Assembly: GCA_051208035.1 (NCBI GenBank)
Contig: JBPJFZ010000009.1
Coordinates: 1 to 64,000 of the forward strand
Length of the DNA: 64,000 nt
Source: JACKOB01 sp024234575
GTDB lineage: Bacteria > Pseudomonadota > Gammaproteobacteria > Pseudomonadales > Oleiphilaceae
Direction of reading: 5' to 3'
The notes beneath the pieces were generated by a model. That model worked only from the letters and a program-made list of their open reading frames with translations, was not told the origin of the DNA and did no database searches. A program made the translations under genes and the position numbers. This document shows positions 35,001 through 42,580 of the stretch, in pieces (positions within the stretch are counted from its first letter, which is position 1; each line of letters begins with the position of its first letter).

Positions 35001-35143
35001 GCTGCTTTTGTCGAAATGCTGGCATGTGCCCATGCTAGAAAACAGACAATCAACAACAATAGTATGCCGCTGGATATCGCCCAGAAACCGCGTAACCAGG
35101 TTTTGATGCTATCGACTATTTCTATCAGACTGTTGTAGTGCAT
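32021..35143 (-). CDS. membrane PAS-PAS-GGDEF-EAL cyclic-di-GMP protein
   Basis: A protein of about 1040 residues. A membrane segment (about 20-40), a periplasmic Cache-like region (to about 235) and a second membrane segment (about 240-262) precede a coiled linker, two PAS domains (about 360-475 and 480-605), GGDEF (about 610-775) and EAL (about 790-1030). The cyclase motif GGDEF is intact with RDED as the RxxD inhibitory site. The EAL part keeps EALVRW, ELTEG, DDFGTGYSS, LKVDQ and AEGVES, so it is likely bifunctional. The ATG at 35143 is chosen over a TTG at 35164; neither has a clear ribosome site. It is monocistronic. Confidence 0.93.
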   Translation of the reverse strand: MHYNSLIEIVDSIKTWLRGFWAISSGILLLLIVCFLAWAHASISTKAALELKNINRMMQNATELIDAPYDLGTLGYSRFTITRSGIISKGSPSWLEGVNLSATPLFTTLTSLPRDVSAGSKTKLPYFLFFYPDLVEKTLAPHLVFIEDDHFKVVSMQHFGRLYSGVDAPDILMTDATGNIIYTPKLNRPGSYGSAAKIGSAYHASSGIVVDSGRLLYANVETLPSMNPIRITVYEDVSSISFTLVLLVILFLLSLFFVNTRIQSVFSSLFRLRDEFDQITEVTMIAGDDRHQVLGNNLQSQANLKGLTRSLAKLKDLKLQFQENIRTVSLIEWLISSCLKLVAGINEREERFNLLTSLSPVGVFHADTSGTIQYVNKRLCDILGVTEDRLLGNRLENFLHPEDRQKYMKARDDVEHVIKQQLRCVRADGKELFVVCEEVFQVNGVKQFTGTIGAVTDITEMKRTEEALQESEARWQFALDGSGNGVWDWNIETDEAFFSPQWASILGYQPDEISHQVDEWTSRVHPDDAEDANRAVNIHLANESPFYQSEHRLLCKDGHYKWVLDRGKVIEWTSDGKPKRMIGTHSDITERKSNEAKIHHLAYHDSLTGLPNRAYLQEELFFLLSQLKRSNQNTALLFLDIDHFKMVNDSMGHLVGDQMLQQVATRLKNSVRDEDFLVRLGGDEFVILLGNPAESIESVYKRARKVAENVLEAFKEPFEFFGQTLVSGSSIGIVVFPEDGKSVKEVLQHADTAMYQAKKDGRNTLHFYRQELATAIKRRLYIENGLRTAIAENELTLFYQPKVSLTSDKIVGVEALVRWNHKGESISPAEFIPIAEECGLILSLGPWVMETACRQMAHWKTVAMFESLKYMAINVSPHQFTQPGFVDQVNQIVDAANINPGWIELELTEGVFMNNVEKSKTKMIELKKRGFRFAVDDFGTGYSSLAYLKQLPVDILKVDQAFVRDLAVDPNDASIVRTVLAMAHGLGMEAVAEGVESAQHIDFLKKEGCKYFQGYYFSKPLSVADFEKLMVEHEPTSPEA

Positions 35144-35305
35144 GGAGAGGTACGGATTTTCCAAATGAGAATGTGAACTGATAAGTATAGCGAAGAAAGG
35201 CGTGGGTGCAGGTCAATTTGCAGGGTTAATTTATAGACTCACACACTGCCAATAGTTGTCTACCGGCAGTGTTGTAATGCTGCGTTATTGCCTGATTGGT
35301 TCGGC

Positions 35306-35725
35306 TTATTTCTCCATGGGCAGATCATTTTCCTGCCAGCCAAGCATGTCTCCGTCCAGGTGTCTTAACTGGCTAAACCCCTCTTGCGCCAGCCTTTCCA
35401 GTGCGACACCCGCGCGTCGGCCACTGCGGCAATAAACAACGACGGGTTGGTCTTTTAGTGAGGCAAGTTTTGGTAGATGTGCGCTTAAGTCATCAAGGGG
35501 AATGTTTATTGCGCCGGGAACATGGCCGGATGCGAACTCTTCAGGTGTGCGCACATCGATAATCTCAAGCGCGGTTCCGGCCTCCTTTACGCTCAGTAAC
35601 TCCACCTGCGAGATGTCTTGCCAGCCTTGGGCCCAAACAGCGGGTGCTGTGATGATATAAAAAATACATAGCCCAAGCATTTTCTGCAATAAGCGAAAGC
35701 AATGTGTTGTATTGATGGAAGGCAT
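35306..35725 (-). CDS. secreted rhodanese-like protein
   Basis: A 139-residue protein with a signal peptide (MPSINTTHCFRLLQKMLGLC, cut after AVWA) and one rhodanese domain with DVRTPEEFASGHVPGAINIP and the active-site loop CRSGRRAG carrying the catalytic cysteine. AAGGAG lies six bases before the start. Periplasmic rhodaneses carry sulphur or act in thiol repair; the substrate is not known. It lies between the GGDEF-EAL gene and an AEC carrier on the same strand with gaps of about 100 bases. Confidence 0.9.
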   Translation of the reverse strand: MPSINTTHCFRLLQKMLGLCIFYIITAPAVWAQGWQDISQVELLSVKEAGTALEIIDVRTPEEFASGHVPGAINIPLDDLSAHLPKLASLKDQPVVVYCRSGRRAGVALERLAQEGFSQLRHLDGDMLGWQENDLPMEK

Positions 35726-35808
35726 AACGAACTCCTTGAGGGATTGGTGTTTGTAATGGAGGTAGTGGTGCTGTTAATGAATAGACAGTGTATCCCTAAC
35801 GGGCCTAA

Positions 35809-36771
35809 TTAAAAGACCCCAAAAAGTAATCCGGCGAAGATACCAAGGCTGATCGTCAAGACAGAGCAAATGGTGCTTAGTGCAACGATGTTGGCGGCAA
35901 GCTCAGCGTTACCACCAATAGCCTTCACCATAACGAAACTGACGGTTGCCGTGGGGCTGGCAAACATCAGGAATAAGGTGCCGAGCAGCACACCTTGTAG
36001 CCCCAATACAAAACCTATCAGGGTAAAAGAGAAGGGCAATATCATTAGTTTCAATGCCAGTGCCCAGGCTGAAAGAGTGCTCGACGAGCGCAGTGCTCGC
36101 AGGCTGATAGAGCCGCCAACACACAACAATGCCAGAGGCAGTGTCATATTGGCGAAATAGGAGGCGCTTTGTTTTAACACTGGCGGTATGCTGATGTGCA
36201 GGTAACTGATCGTTAATGCCAGCACGATCGAAATAATAAGCGGATTTTTAACAATGTCTGTAAAAACCCGAGACAGATTAAGGGTATGGGTGTCTTCAGA
36301 TCGGTCCTGGTGAGCTGCCAGGGTTAGCGAAACGATCGATAGCACGTTGTACAGCAGTGTCAGAAAAGCCAGTAAGATAGCGCCAATGGCCAAGCCTTCT
36401 GTGCCGTACATGTTCTGACACAGCGCCAGACCGATAATGCCCATATTGCCGCGAAAAGACGCTTGCACAAAAACACCCCGGTTATAAGCCGAGACACCGA
36501 CGCGGCCAGAAATGACCCAAATAGCAAGAAAACCGACAAACGTAGCGGCCAGACCAAAAGTAACCTGAGGAACATCGATAATCTCGGTGATATTGTTTTG
36601 GGTGATGCTTAGAAATATCAGTGTTGGTAGTGCAATATTGAATATTATCTTCGAGCCGGTGGTGATAAACGCGTCATCAATGACTTGTCGTCGTTTTAGC
36701 AGCCAGCCGAGAAACACAATGATGAAACAGGGTATCGTGACTGTTGCCGCGAAGCGCGCGATCTCAAACAT
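35809..36771 (-). CDS. AEC-family transporter (auxin efflux carrier type)
   Basis: Inner-membrane carrier of about 320 residues with ten predicted membrane segments and the AEC pattern: an N-terminal VTIPCFIIVFLGWLLKRRQVID, a central SRVFTDIVKNPLII and a closing half with ASPTATVSFVMVKAIGGNAELAANIV. Members move small organic acids or export metabolites. The start may be the GTG at 36786 or the ATG at 36771; neither has a strong ribosome site. A second AEC gene occurs near 53 kb. The substrate is unknown. Confidence 0.85.
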   Translation of the reverse strand: MFEIARFAATVTIPCFIIVFLGWLLKRRQVIDDAFITTGSKIIFNIALPTLIFLSITQNNITEIIDVPQVTFGLAATFVGFLAIWVISGRVGVSAYNRGVFVQASFRGNMGIIGLALCQNMYGTEGLAIGAILLAFLTLLYNVLSIVSLTLAAHQDRSEDTHTLNLSRVFTDIVKNPLIISIVLALTISYLHISIPPVLKQSASYFANMTLPLALLCVGGSISLRALRSSSTLSAWALALKLMILPFSFTLIGFVLGLQGVLLGTLFLMFASPTATVSFVMVKAIGGNAELAANIVALSTICSVLTISLGIFAGLLFGVF

Positions 36772-36852
36772 GGAAAGCTCTGTCACTGGGTTTCCCGTAT
36801 TCTTGTGTTGATGGTTTTAGATGGCAGAGACCGCGATTGCGAGTGTCGATAT

Positions 36853-38121
36853 TTAGACTGTGCGTTGCTGCACGTAATCTTTCACATCGACACCGTAAGT
36901 GCCATTGGCGAGGCCGTTTTTGATAGCGTAAGGCAATCCATCACGATCATTAATGCCTTCGGCGAGATTAACGATATATGGTTTGCGACGCAATTTTTCG
37001 GCGGTCATGATGAGCTCCACTTTGGGGCGCAGCCGGTATTCCGGATTACCAGAGATCACGATGCCTACTTCACCATTGGTCATCTCTACCAGAGAGCCTG
37101 GAGGATAAATGCCTATCATCTGGATAAAGCCTTCAACAAGATCTTTGTCGAAGTGCTTGCCTCGCTCAGCGAAGAGAATTTGCAGTGCATCGAGCGCTGG
37201 CGAGCCTGATTTGTATACGCGGGCGCTGGTAATCGCATCGTAAGCATCCACGATGGTGACCATGCGAATGTATTTGTGCAGGTAACCGCCGTCGATACCT
37301 TCGGGGTAACCTTTGCCATCAATTCGCTCGTGATGAAAGTGGGCAGTATCACGAACCATGGGCTCAAGGTTCTCATATTCTGCAAGAATTTCCCGGCCCA
37401 GCGTAGTGTGCTGTTTCATAATGGCAAACTCGATTCGGCTTAGCCTTCCGGGTTTGTTCAAAATGTCGTCGGGCACTTTTAACTTGCCGACATCATGCAG
37501 CATGCCACAGAGGCCAAGCAGCTCGAGCTCCGCAGGCTCAAGGCCAATAAAGCGACCAAAGGCAATGGCAAGTATCGCCACCCGCATGCAGTGCTCTGCA
37601 GTGTAGTGGTCTTTTTCTTTAATCTTGGTCATCCACAGCAGGGCATTGGCATTGGCCAAAATGCTATGCACGCAGCTTTTAATCAGTGCTCGAGCCTGGT
37701 CGATATCAATTTGTTGCTCTTTTTTGATTCTGTCTATTATTTCTTCAACATGGTCGCGAGCTTCTTCAAATAGGAACTTTGCCTTAGGTAATTCCGTCTT
37801 GAAGGGTTTTTGCTCACGCAGTCCTGGATGCTTTTGATGCAGCGTTTCGGAAGCACCGCATTCTGTCTTGTTTTCCAGCCAGAATTCTTTATCAATTTCG
37901 ATATAAACGTGCTGACAATGTGCGCGCAGCAGTTCGATATCATCGATGCTACTGATGGTCATGCCCTGAAATAGAACCGGAATCTCCGTCCACGGGCGAT
38001 CGAGACGGGTCACATACATGCCAATCTCGAGATTGTCCGCCGGAATTTTAACCTCAATGAGCTTATGCTCTGGTCCGGTATTTGACCGTGCGGATCGGGA
38101 ATTCTTGTGTATGTTAAACAT
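36853..38121 (-). CDS. HD-GYP cyclic-di-GMP phosphodiesterase with DUF3391
   Basis: Soluble protein of about 422 residues. The N-terminal DUF3391 region (KIPADNLEIGMYVTRLDRPW within about 20-110) is followed by an HD-GYP domain (about 160-340) with HCMRVAILA, the metal pair HDVGK and the GYP motif KGYPEG, which hydrolyse cyclic-di-GMP to GMP. The C-terminal tail (about 340-422) has a small beta-rich domain. A GTG at 38193 would add 24 residues but lacks a ribosome site. No operon partner is close by. Its activity opposes the cyclases found elsewhere in this window. Confidence 0.92.
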   Translation of the reverse strand: MFNIHKNSRSARSNTGPEHKLIEVKIPADNLEIGMYVTRLDRPWTEIPVLFQGMTISSIDDIELLRAHCQHVYIEIDKEFWLENKTECGASETLHQKHPGLREQKPFKTELPKAKFLFEEARDHVEEIIDRIKKEQQIDIDQARALIKSCVHSILANANALLWMTKIKEKDHYTAEHCMRVAILAIAFGRFIGLEPAELELLGLCGMLHDVGKLKVPDDILNKPGRLSRIEFAIMKQHTTLGREILAEYENLEPMVRDTAHFHHERIDGKGYPEGIDGGYLHKYIRMVTIVDAYDAITSARVYKSGSPALDALQILFAERGKHFDKDLVEGFIQMIGIYPPGSLVEMTNGEVGIVISGNPEYRLRPKVELIMTAEKLRRKPYIVNLAEGINDRDGLPYAIKNGLANGTYGVDVKDYVQQRTV

Positions 38122-38535
38122 TGCGATTCTTGGTCGATCCTTTAAAAGACGTAGTCTGTGCTCGGATACGGATAAGATCGGCGACAGGCTCACAGGGGAG
38201 GTGAATCTGGCAGCGACAACAACAAGAAGTATCCAAATATTATGAGTCTAGTTGACTCCTGCGGATATTAAAAACAGCCAGCAGGGGCTTTTTTCAGTTT
38301 TTGCGCATATTTTTATTAACAAATGTGAGTGGCATAAGTCACTTACCTGCAATTGTTAAAAATGGTGACAGCTAGTTGCATTATCGTAAAAATGGCGTAT
38401 ACCTAAACTAAGGCCCTACATAAAATTGGGTAGTTGTTTTGGTGGTACCCTTTTTTTAAGAGCAGTTTCAATGGACAGAAGCTTGGCTTGTATCGGCAAT
38501 GGGGCGTCTGTTAGTTGAAATTGAGGGGTCACATC
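38122..38535. other. intergenic region between HD-GYP and esterase genes
   Basis: About 410 bases without a gene. It must hold divergent promoters. A short GGGTA/TACCC hairpin (about 38429-38452) followed by seven T and a small AGCC/GGCT hairpin with six T (about 38276-38293) could act as terminators for short transcripts, but the stems have only four or five pairs. Nothing else was recognised. Confidence 0.4.
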
Positions 38536-39423
38536 ATGAGCCGGGTAAGCGTTATTAAACAAATGATCCGATTAGGCATGAAGCTTGTTCCTAACAAGCT
38601 TTCCGTTTATCGGGCGGTCGCCAAAGGCGGCCAATTGCTGGTTCGGCCTCCGAAGAATTTTCAGGTCGATACCATGACCGTCAATAATGTTCCCGTCGTC
38701 TGGCTAAATCATAAAACTCATTGTTCATCGCGGGTTATTCTTTATTTGCACGGGGGTGGCTATTCTATTGGCTCAAACTACACCCATCTGGAACTGGCCG
38801 CGAGAATAGCTCGTGCCGCGAAATCCCAGGTAGTAATGGCTGAGTACCGTCTAGCGCCAGAGCATCCTTACCCCGCAGGGCTGGAAGATGCCTTTAGTGT
38901 TTACCAGTATCTGCTGAATGAGCGTATAGCCAGCAACAAAATTATCGTCGCCGGTGACTCTGCCGGAGGTGGGTTATCACTGGCATTACTGCAGCATATT
39001 CGTGATCGAGGCGTTAGCAGGCCGGCTGGCGCGGTTTGCCTGTCTCCCTGGCTTGATCTGAGCTGTTCGATGTCGTCCCTATCGCCAACCCGGTCTACCG
39101 ACCCGCTTATTACTCCAGAGCGCATTAAATTCTTCGCCCGCCACTATGCGGGTAGTTCTGACCGCACCCAGCCAGGACTATCGCCGTTTTTCGGTGAGCT
39201 GAATGACTTACCTCCCATTCTCATACAGGTGGGCAGCTCAGAGATTCTGTTACCCGAGTGTGAATTATTCAGCCGTAAAGCAAACAGTCGTGGCTCTTCG
39301 GTGCAGTTGCAGGTCTGGCCAGAAATGTTTCACGTCTGGCAATTTGCTGCACGCTTTCTGCCCGAGGCGCGTCATGCCATTAATCAAATTGGGATGTTTG
39401 TTCGTCAGGTGTCGCCGGTGTAG
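38536..39423 (+). CDS. alpha/beta-hydrolase of the hormone-sensitive-lipase family
   Basis: A 295-residue esterase-type protein. HGGGYSIGS provides the oxyanion hole typical of the HSL family. GDSAGGG holds the nucleophilic Ser, an Asp (TDPLITPER region) and a His (MFHVWQF) complete the triad near the C-terminus, and YRLAPEHPYPAG is conserved in the family. ATG 38536 is used because GAGGGG precedes it; a TTG at 38515 is less likely. No signal peptide is seen, so it is cytoplasmic. The substrate is unknown, probably short- to medium-chain esters. Confidence 0.9.
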   Translation: MSRVSVIKQMIRLGMKLVPNKLSVYRAVAKGGQLLVRPPKNFQVDTMTVNNVPVVWLNHKTHCSSRVILYLHGGGYSIGSNYTHLELAARIARAAKSQVVMAEYRLAPEHPYPAGLEDAFSVYQYLLNERIASNKIIVAGDSAGGGLSLALLQHIRDRGVSRPAGAVCLSPWLDLSCSMSSLSPTRSTDPLITPERIKFFARHYAGSSDRTQPGLSPFFGELNDLPPILIQVGSSEILLPECELFSRKANSRGSSVQLQVWPEMFHVWQFAARFLPEARHAINQIGMFVRQVSPV

Positions 39424-39773
39424 CCGGCGCTTGCTCTTCTAGTTTCTCCGTTATCTGTCTGAGAAAAACTGCTTGAGAAATCAGAGTTTTTTAGCCTTCC
39501 TTATTTTCAAACGCTTCTAAAGAGTCAAAGACTCCAGGCCAACTTTACTGAAACTTTCTGGATGTGAGAATAACTCTTTAAATACCAATTAGTTAGTTGC
39601 ATAAGGCTTGTGGGGGTAGGTATAGTTCTTTACTATGGCAGGGTGGTCAAACGAACTTAAAATGTTTACTCAGTTTAGTGTGTGAAATTGCCATTAATTG
39701 TTCCTTGCCCACTGCCAATTAAAGAGACGTTACCCCCTAACAATAGTCAGGCAAAAGAGAAGGATACGAGAAC
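39424..39773. other. intergenic region before the DUF1254 gene
   Basis: About 350 bases, AT-rich, without a recognisable gene. A run TCAGAGTTTTTT at about 39481-39492 could end the esterase transcript. The last 15 bases hold AAGGA, the ribosome site of the following gene. No clear promoter consensus was found. Confidence 0.4.
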
Positions 39774-41183
39774 ATGAAGATCTCAATACGGACAGCCCTC
39801 CCCAGCATCGCATTGCTGGTTGCTCTAGTCCCGTTCACTTCAGCGAGAGCTCAAGTTGATATCAGTCCTTCGGACGCGCGTGCTATAGCAAAAGATGCCT
39901 ACATATACGGCTACCCAATGGTAGATAGCTATCGCATCATGCATGCCTACTTCGTCGATACAAAAAACCCCGAATATAAAACAACCTGGAACCATCTGCT
40001 CAATATTCCTCGCGTTTATACGCCAGAAGACAAGGCCGTGCAGACGCCAAACTCTGACACACCCTACTCCATGATCGGCATGGACCTGCGGGCAGAACCC
40101 ATTGTATTGACCGTACCGGCAATCGCTAAAGAGCGTTACTTCAGTATTCAGCTTATTGATGCCTACACGTTCAATTTTGATTACATTGGCAGTCGCGCCA
40201 CAGGTAACGAGGGGGGTGTTTTTCTTATTGCCGGGCCAGGTTGGGAAGGCGCAGCTCCTGAAGGAATAGACAAAGTAATCCGGTCTGAAACCGAGTTGAC
40301 GATAGCTGTTTATCGTACACAACTGTTCAACCCAGACGATCTCGATAATGTAAAAAAGATTCAAACTGGCTACAAAGTACAACCGCTATCGGACTTTTTA
40401 GGCGAGTCTTCTCCCAAGTCCGCGGCCGCAATTTCTTTCGTTGAACCGTTAACACCTGATACCCAAAAAACATCGCCTGAGTTTTTCAACATTTTGAATT
40501 TTATTCTGACATTTTGCCCCACGAATCAGTCTGAGAAAGAGCTCATGGCTCGTTTCAGTAAGATTGGGGTGGGTGCGGGTGAAAATTTTGACGTGAACAA
40601 ACTCTCTCCTGAAATCAAGAACGCTGTTGTTGAGGGAATGTCTGATGCCTGGGCTGATCTAGCTGCTTTGCAGCAAAACATTAATGCAGGGAAAGTAACT
40701 TCCGGCGACTTGTTTGGAACGCGCGCTCACCTGAATGGTAATTATCTCTATCGTATGGCTGGTGCTGTACTTGGCATTTACGCCAATTCGAAGGCCGAAG
40801 CGATGTACCCTGCATACCTGGTGGATGCCGATGAGCAGGCGCTGAGTGGGGAAAACCGATACACTTTGCATTTTGCTCCAGGCCAGTTACCGCCGGTCAA
40901 CGCATTCTGGTCACTAACGATGTATAGGTTGCCAGAAAGTCTGCTGTCTGCCAATCCGCTTAACCGTTACCTGCTCAACTCTCCAATGCTTCCACAGTTC
41001 AATAAAGATGCCGATGGTGGATTGACGCTGTTGATTCAAAATGAATCACCGGGGGTTGATGAAGAAGCTAATTGGTTGCCTGCTCCCAAGGGGCCATTCT
41101 TCATGGCGATGCGCCTGTATTGGCCAAGAGAATCGGCACTGGATGGTGCGTGGACAGCGCCGCGCTTGCAGCGAATGAAATAG
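39774..41183 (+). CDS. secreted DUF1254/DUF1214 domain protein
   Basis: A 469-residue secreted protein: signal peptide ending TSARA-QVD, then DUF1254 (about 30-190, with IYGYPMVDSYRIM, TPNSDTPYSMIGMDLRAEP and RYFSIQLIDAY) and DUF1214 (about 340-460, with PPVNAFWSLTMYRLPESLL). The two domains always occur together in this family of unknown enzymatic function, common in marine bacteria. AAGGA precedes the start. It stands alone, convergent with the kinase/binding-protein operon. Confidence 0.88.
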   Translation: MKISIRTALPSIALLVALVPFTSARAQVDISPSDARAIAKDAYIYGYPMVDSYRIMHAYFVDTKNPEYKTTWNHLLNIPRVYTPEDKAVQTPNSDTPYSMIGMDLRAEPIVLTVPAIAKERYFSIQLIDAYTFNFDYIGSRATGNEGGVFLIAGPGWEGAAPEGIDKVIRSETELTIAVYRTQLFNPDDLDNVKKIQTGYKVQPLSDFLGESSPKSAAAISFVEPLTPDTQKTSPEFFNILNFILTFCPTNQSEKELMARFSKIGVGAGENFDVNKLSPEIKNAVVEGMSDAWADLAALQQNINAGKVTSGDLFGTRAHLNGNYLYRMAGAVLGIYANSKAEAMYPAYLVDADEQALSGENRYTLHFAPGQLPPVNAFWSLTMYRLPESLLSANPLNRYLLNSPMLPQFNKDADGGLTLLIQNESPGVDEEANWLPAPKGPFFMAMRLYWPRESALDGAWTAPRLQRMK

Positions 41184-41252
41184 CACATTTGTAGTTTATG
41201 CGCCAGTTATGGTTTGGCCGGAGAAGCTGGTTGTGGCCAGGCGAAAGCTGGC

Positions 41253-42530
41253 TTATGGCTTCATTTTCTGCAGGTGTCGTCTGGATAGGGCGTCTAGTTG
41301 GCGTTGTGACTCGGCTGCAGAAGTTTTTCCTGCCACGAATTCTGCGAGCACGGCCATCGCTGGTTCGGCAAACTCAGGTGGAGTATCCCGGTCAAAAAAT
41401 TGGGATAGACCCACTGCTGATTTGAGCAACTCCGCTCCACGCTGGATGTTGATGTCATCGCTGGCCACGCTATGCAGGTTAGTAGGGATCATTTCCATTG
41501 TACGAGCCAGAGTTTCCTGGTTGTCAGTTTGCGCGATAAAACGAAGAAATAATTCTACCTCGGCTAATTTCGTTGTCTTTGCAGATACCATCAGAATGTC
41601 GATAGGCGCCTCTTCATAGCGCGGTACCTCTGGATTGATGATCGGAAATGGTATAAACCGAAAGTCTTTTAATAGGCTTTCAGGCACTGTGGAAAGGAAA
41701 AAATTACCCATCAGCACCATTGCGGCTTTTTCGTGATACAAGTAGGGGAGAGCGCCGCGCCAGTCATTTGTTGGATGATCTTCTATAAAGTAATTTCTAT
41801 CCAGCATAGATTGCCATAGTAAAAAAACCGACCGCACACGATTATCAAGAAACGAAACCTTGCCAGCTAATAATTCCTGATGAAAATCCAGACCATTGAT
41901 ACGTAAATTAAGATAGTCAAACCACCCTGCTACCGGCCAATGATCCTTGCTACCCAAGGTAAACGGAGTGATGTTTTTGGCGAGGAGTTGTGAAGCGACC
42001 TCTTCCAGTTCTGTCCAGGTTGTGGGAGCTGTCAGCCTAAGTTTGGTAAACAGAGATTGCCGGTAGTAGAGTCCCCATTGATAGTAATACAGTGGTAAGC
42101 CGTAAGTATGCCCCTGAAAAGACACCGCAGACTTTGAGCTTTGAGTAAATGTATCTGACCACCCGTTGCGTTGCCACAAATCATCCAGCTTAAGTATTTT
42201 TCCGCTTTCAGCTAACTGTCTAAGGCGCGTGCCGCCAAACCAGAAATAGATGTCGGTTGGGGATTGGGTAAGACTTTGGTCGATCTTCTTTTTGTAAGAC
42301 TCGTGTTCACTTACCAGTAAGGAAGTTTTTATTTGAGGGTGCAGTCGTTGAAAATCGTTTACCAGTGTTTGAATAGTCGCCCGCTGATTTCCATTTATTG
42401 GGTTGCTGGAGATCACCAGTGCCATCAGTGTGCTTGGGTAGGTGATCAGACAAAACCATAGCAGGTACCGGACGCAACCGCGGAAAGCGGAGCCAGAAAA
42501 ATCAAGATAGGCGCGTTTACTGCAGTACAT
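41253..42530 (-). CDS. sugar-type solute-binding protein behind a sensor kinase
   Basis: Extracellular solute-binding protein of family 1 (MalE/UgpB type), about 425 residues from ATG 42530. A GTG at 42602 would overlap the kinase stop by 22 bases. The basic hydrophobic leader (RGCVRYLLWFCLITYPSTLM) is followed by VISSNPINGNQRATIQTLVNDF and the cleft residues typical of sugar binders (FWFGGTRLRQLAE, YGLPLYYYQWGLYYR, GWFDYLNLRI). No ABC ATPase or permease is near; the gene upstream is a hybrid histidine kinase on the same strand. The natural reading is a periplasmic receptor that presents its ligand to the kinase's Cache domain. The ligand is unknown. Confidence 0.85.
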   Translation of the reverse strand: MYCSKRAYLDFSGSAFRGCVRYLLWFCLITYPSTLMALVISSNPINGNQRATIQTLVNDFQRLHPQIKTSLLVSEHESYKKKIDQSLTQSPTDIYFWFGGTRLRQLAESGKILKLDDLWQRNGWSDTFTQSSKSAVSFQGHTYGLPLYYYQWGLYYRQSLFTKLRLTAPTTWTELEEVASQLLAKNITPFTLGSKDHWPVAGWFDYLNLRINGLDFHQELLAGKVSFLDNRVRSVFLLWQSMLDRNYFIEDHPTNDWRGALPYLYHEKAAMVLMGNFFLSTVPESLLKDFRFIPFPIINPEVPRYEEAPIDILMVSAKTTKLAEVELFLRFIAQTDNQETLARTMEMIPTNLHSVASDDINIQRGAELLKSAVGLSQFFDRDTPPEFAEPAMAVLAEFVAGKTSAAESQRQLDALSRRHLQKMKP

Positions 42531-42580
42531 AGAAAAGACCAACAACACGTTATCAATAACCAGAGTTGTTTTAGTATGGT

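Noticed and set aside
38330..38355. CRP-like site (TGTGA ... TCACT)
   Set aside because: The half-sites are nine bases apart rather than six, and the second half is imperfect.
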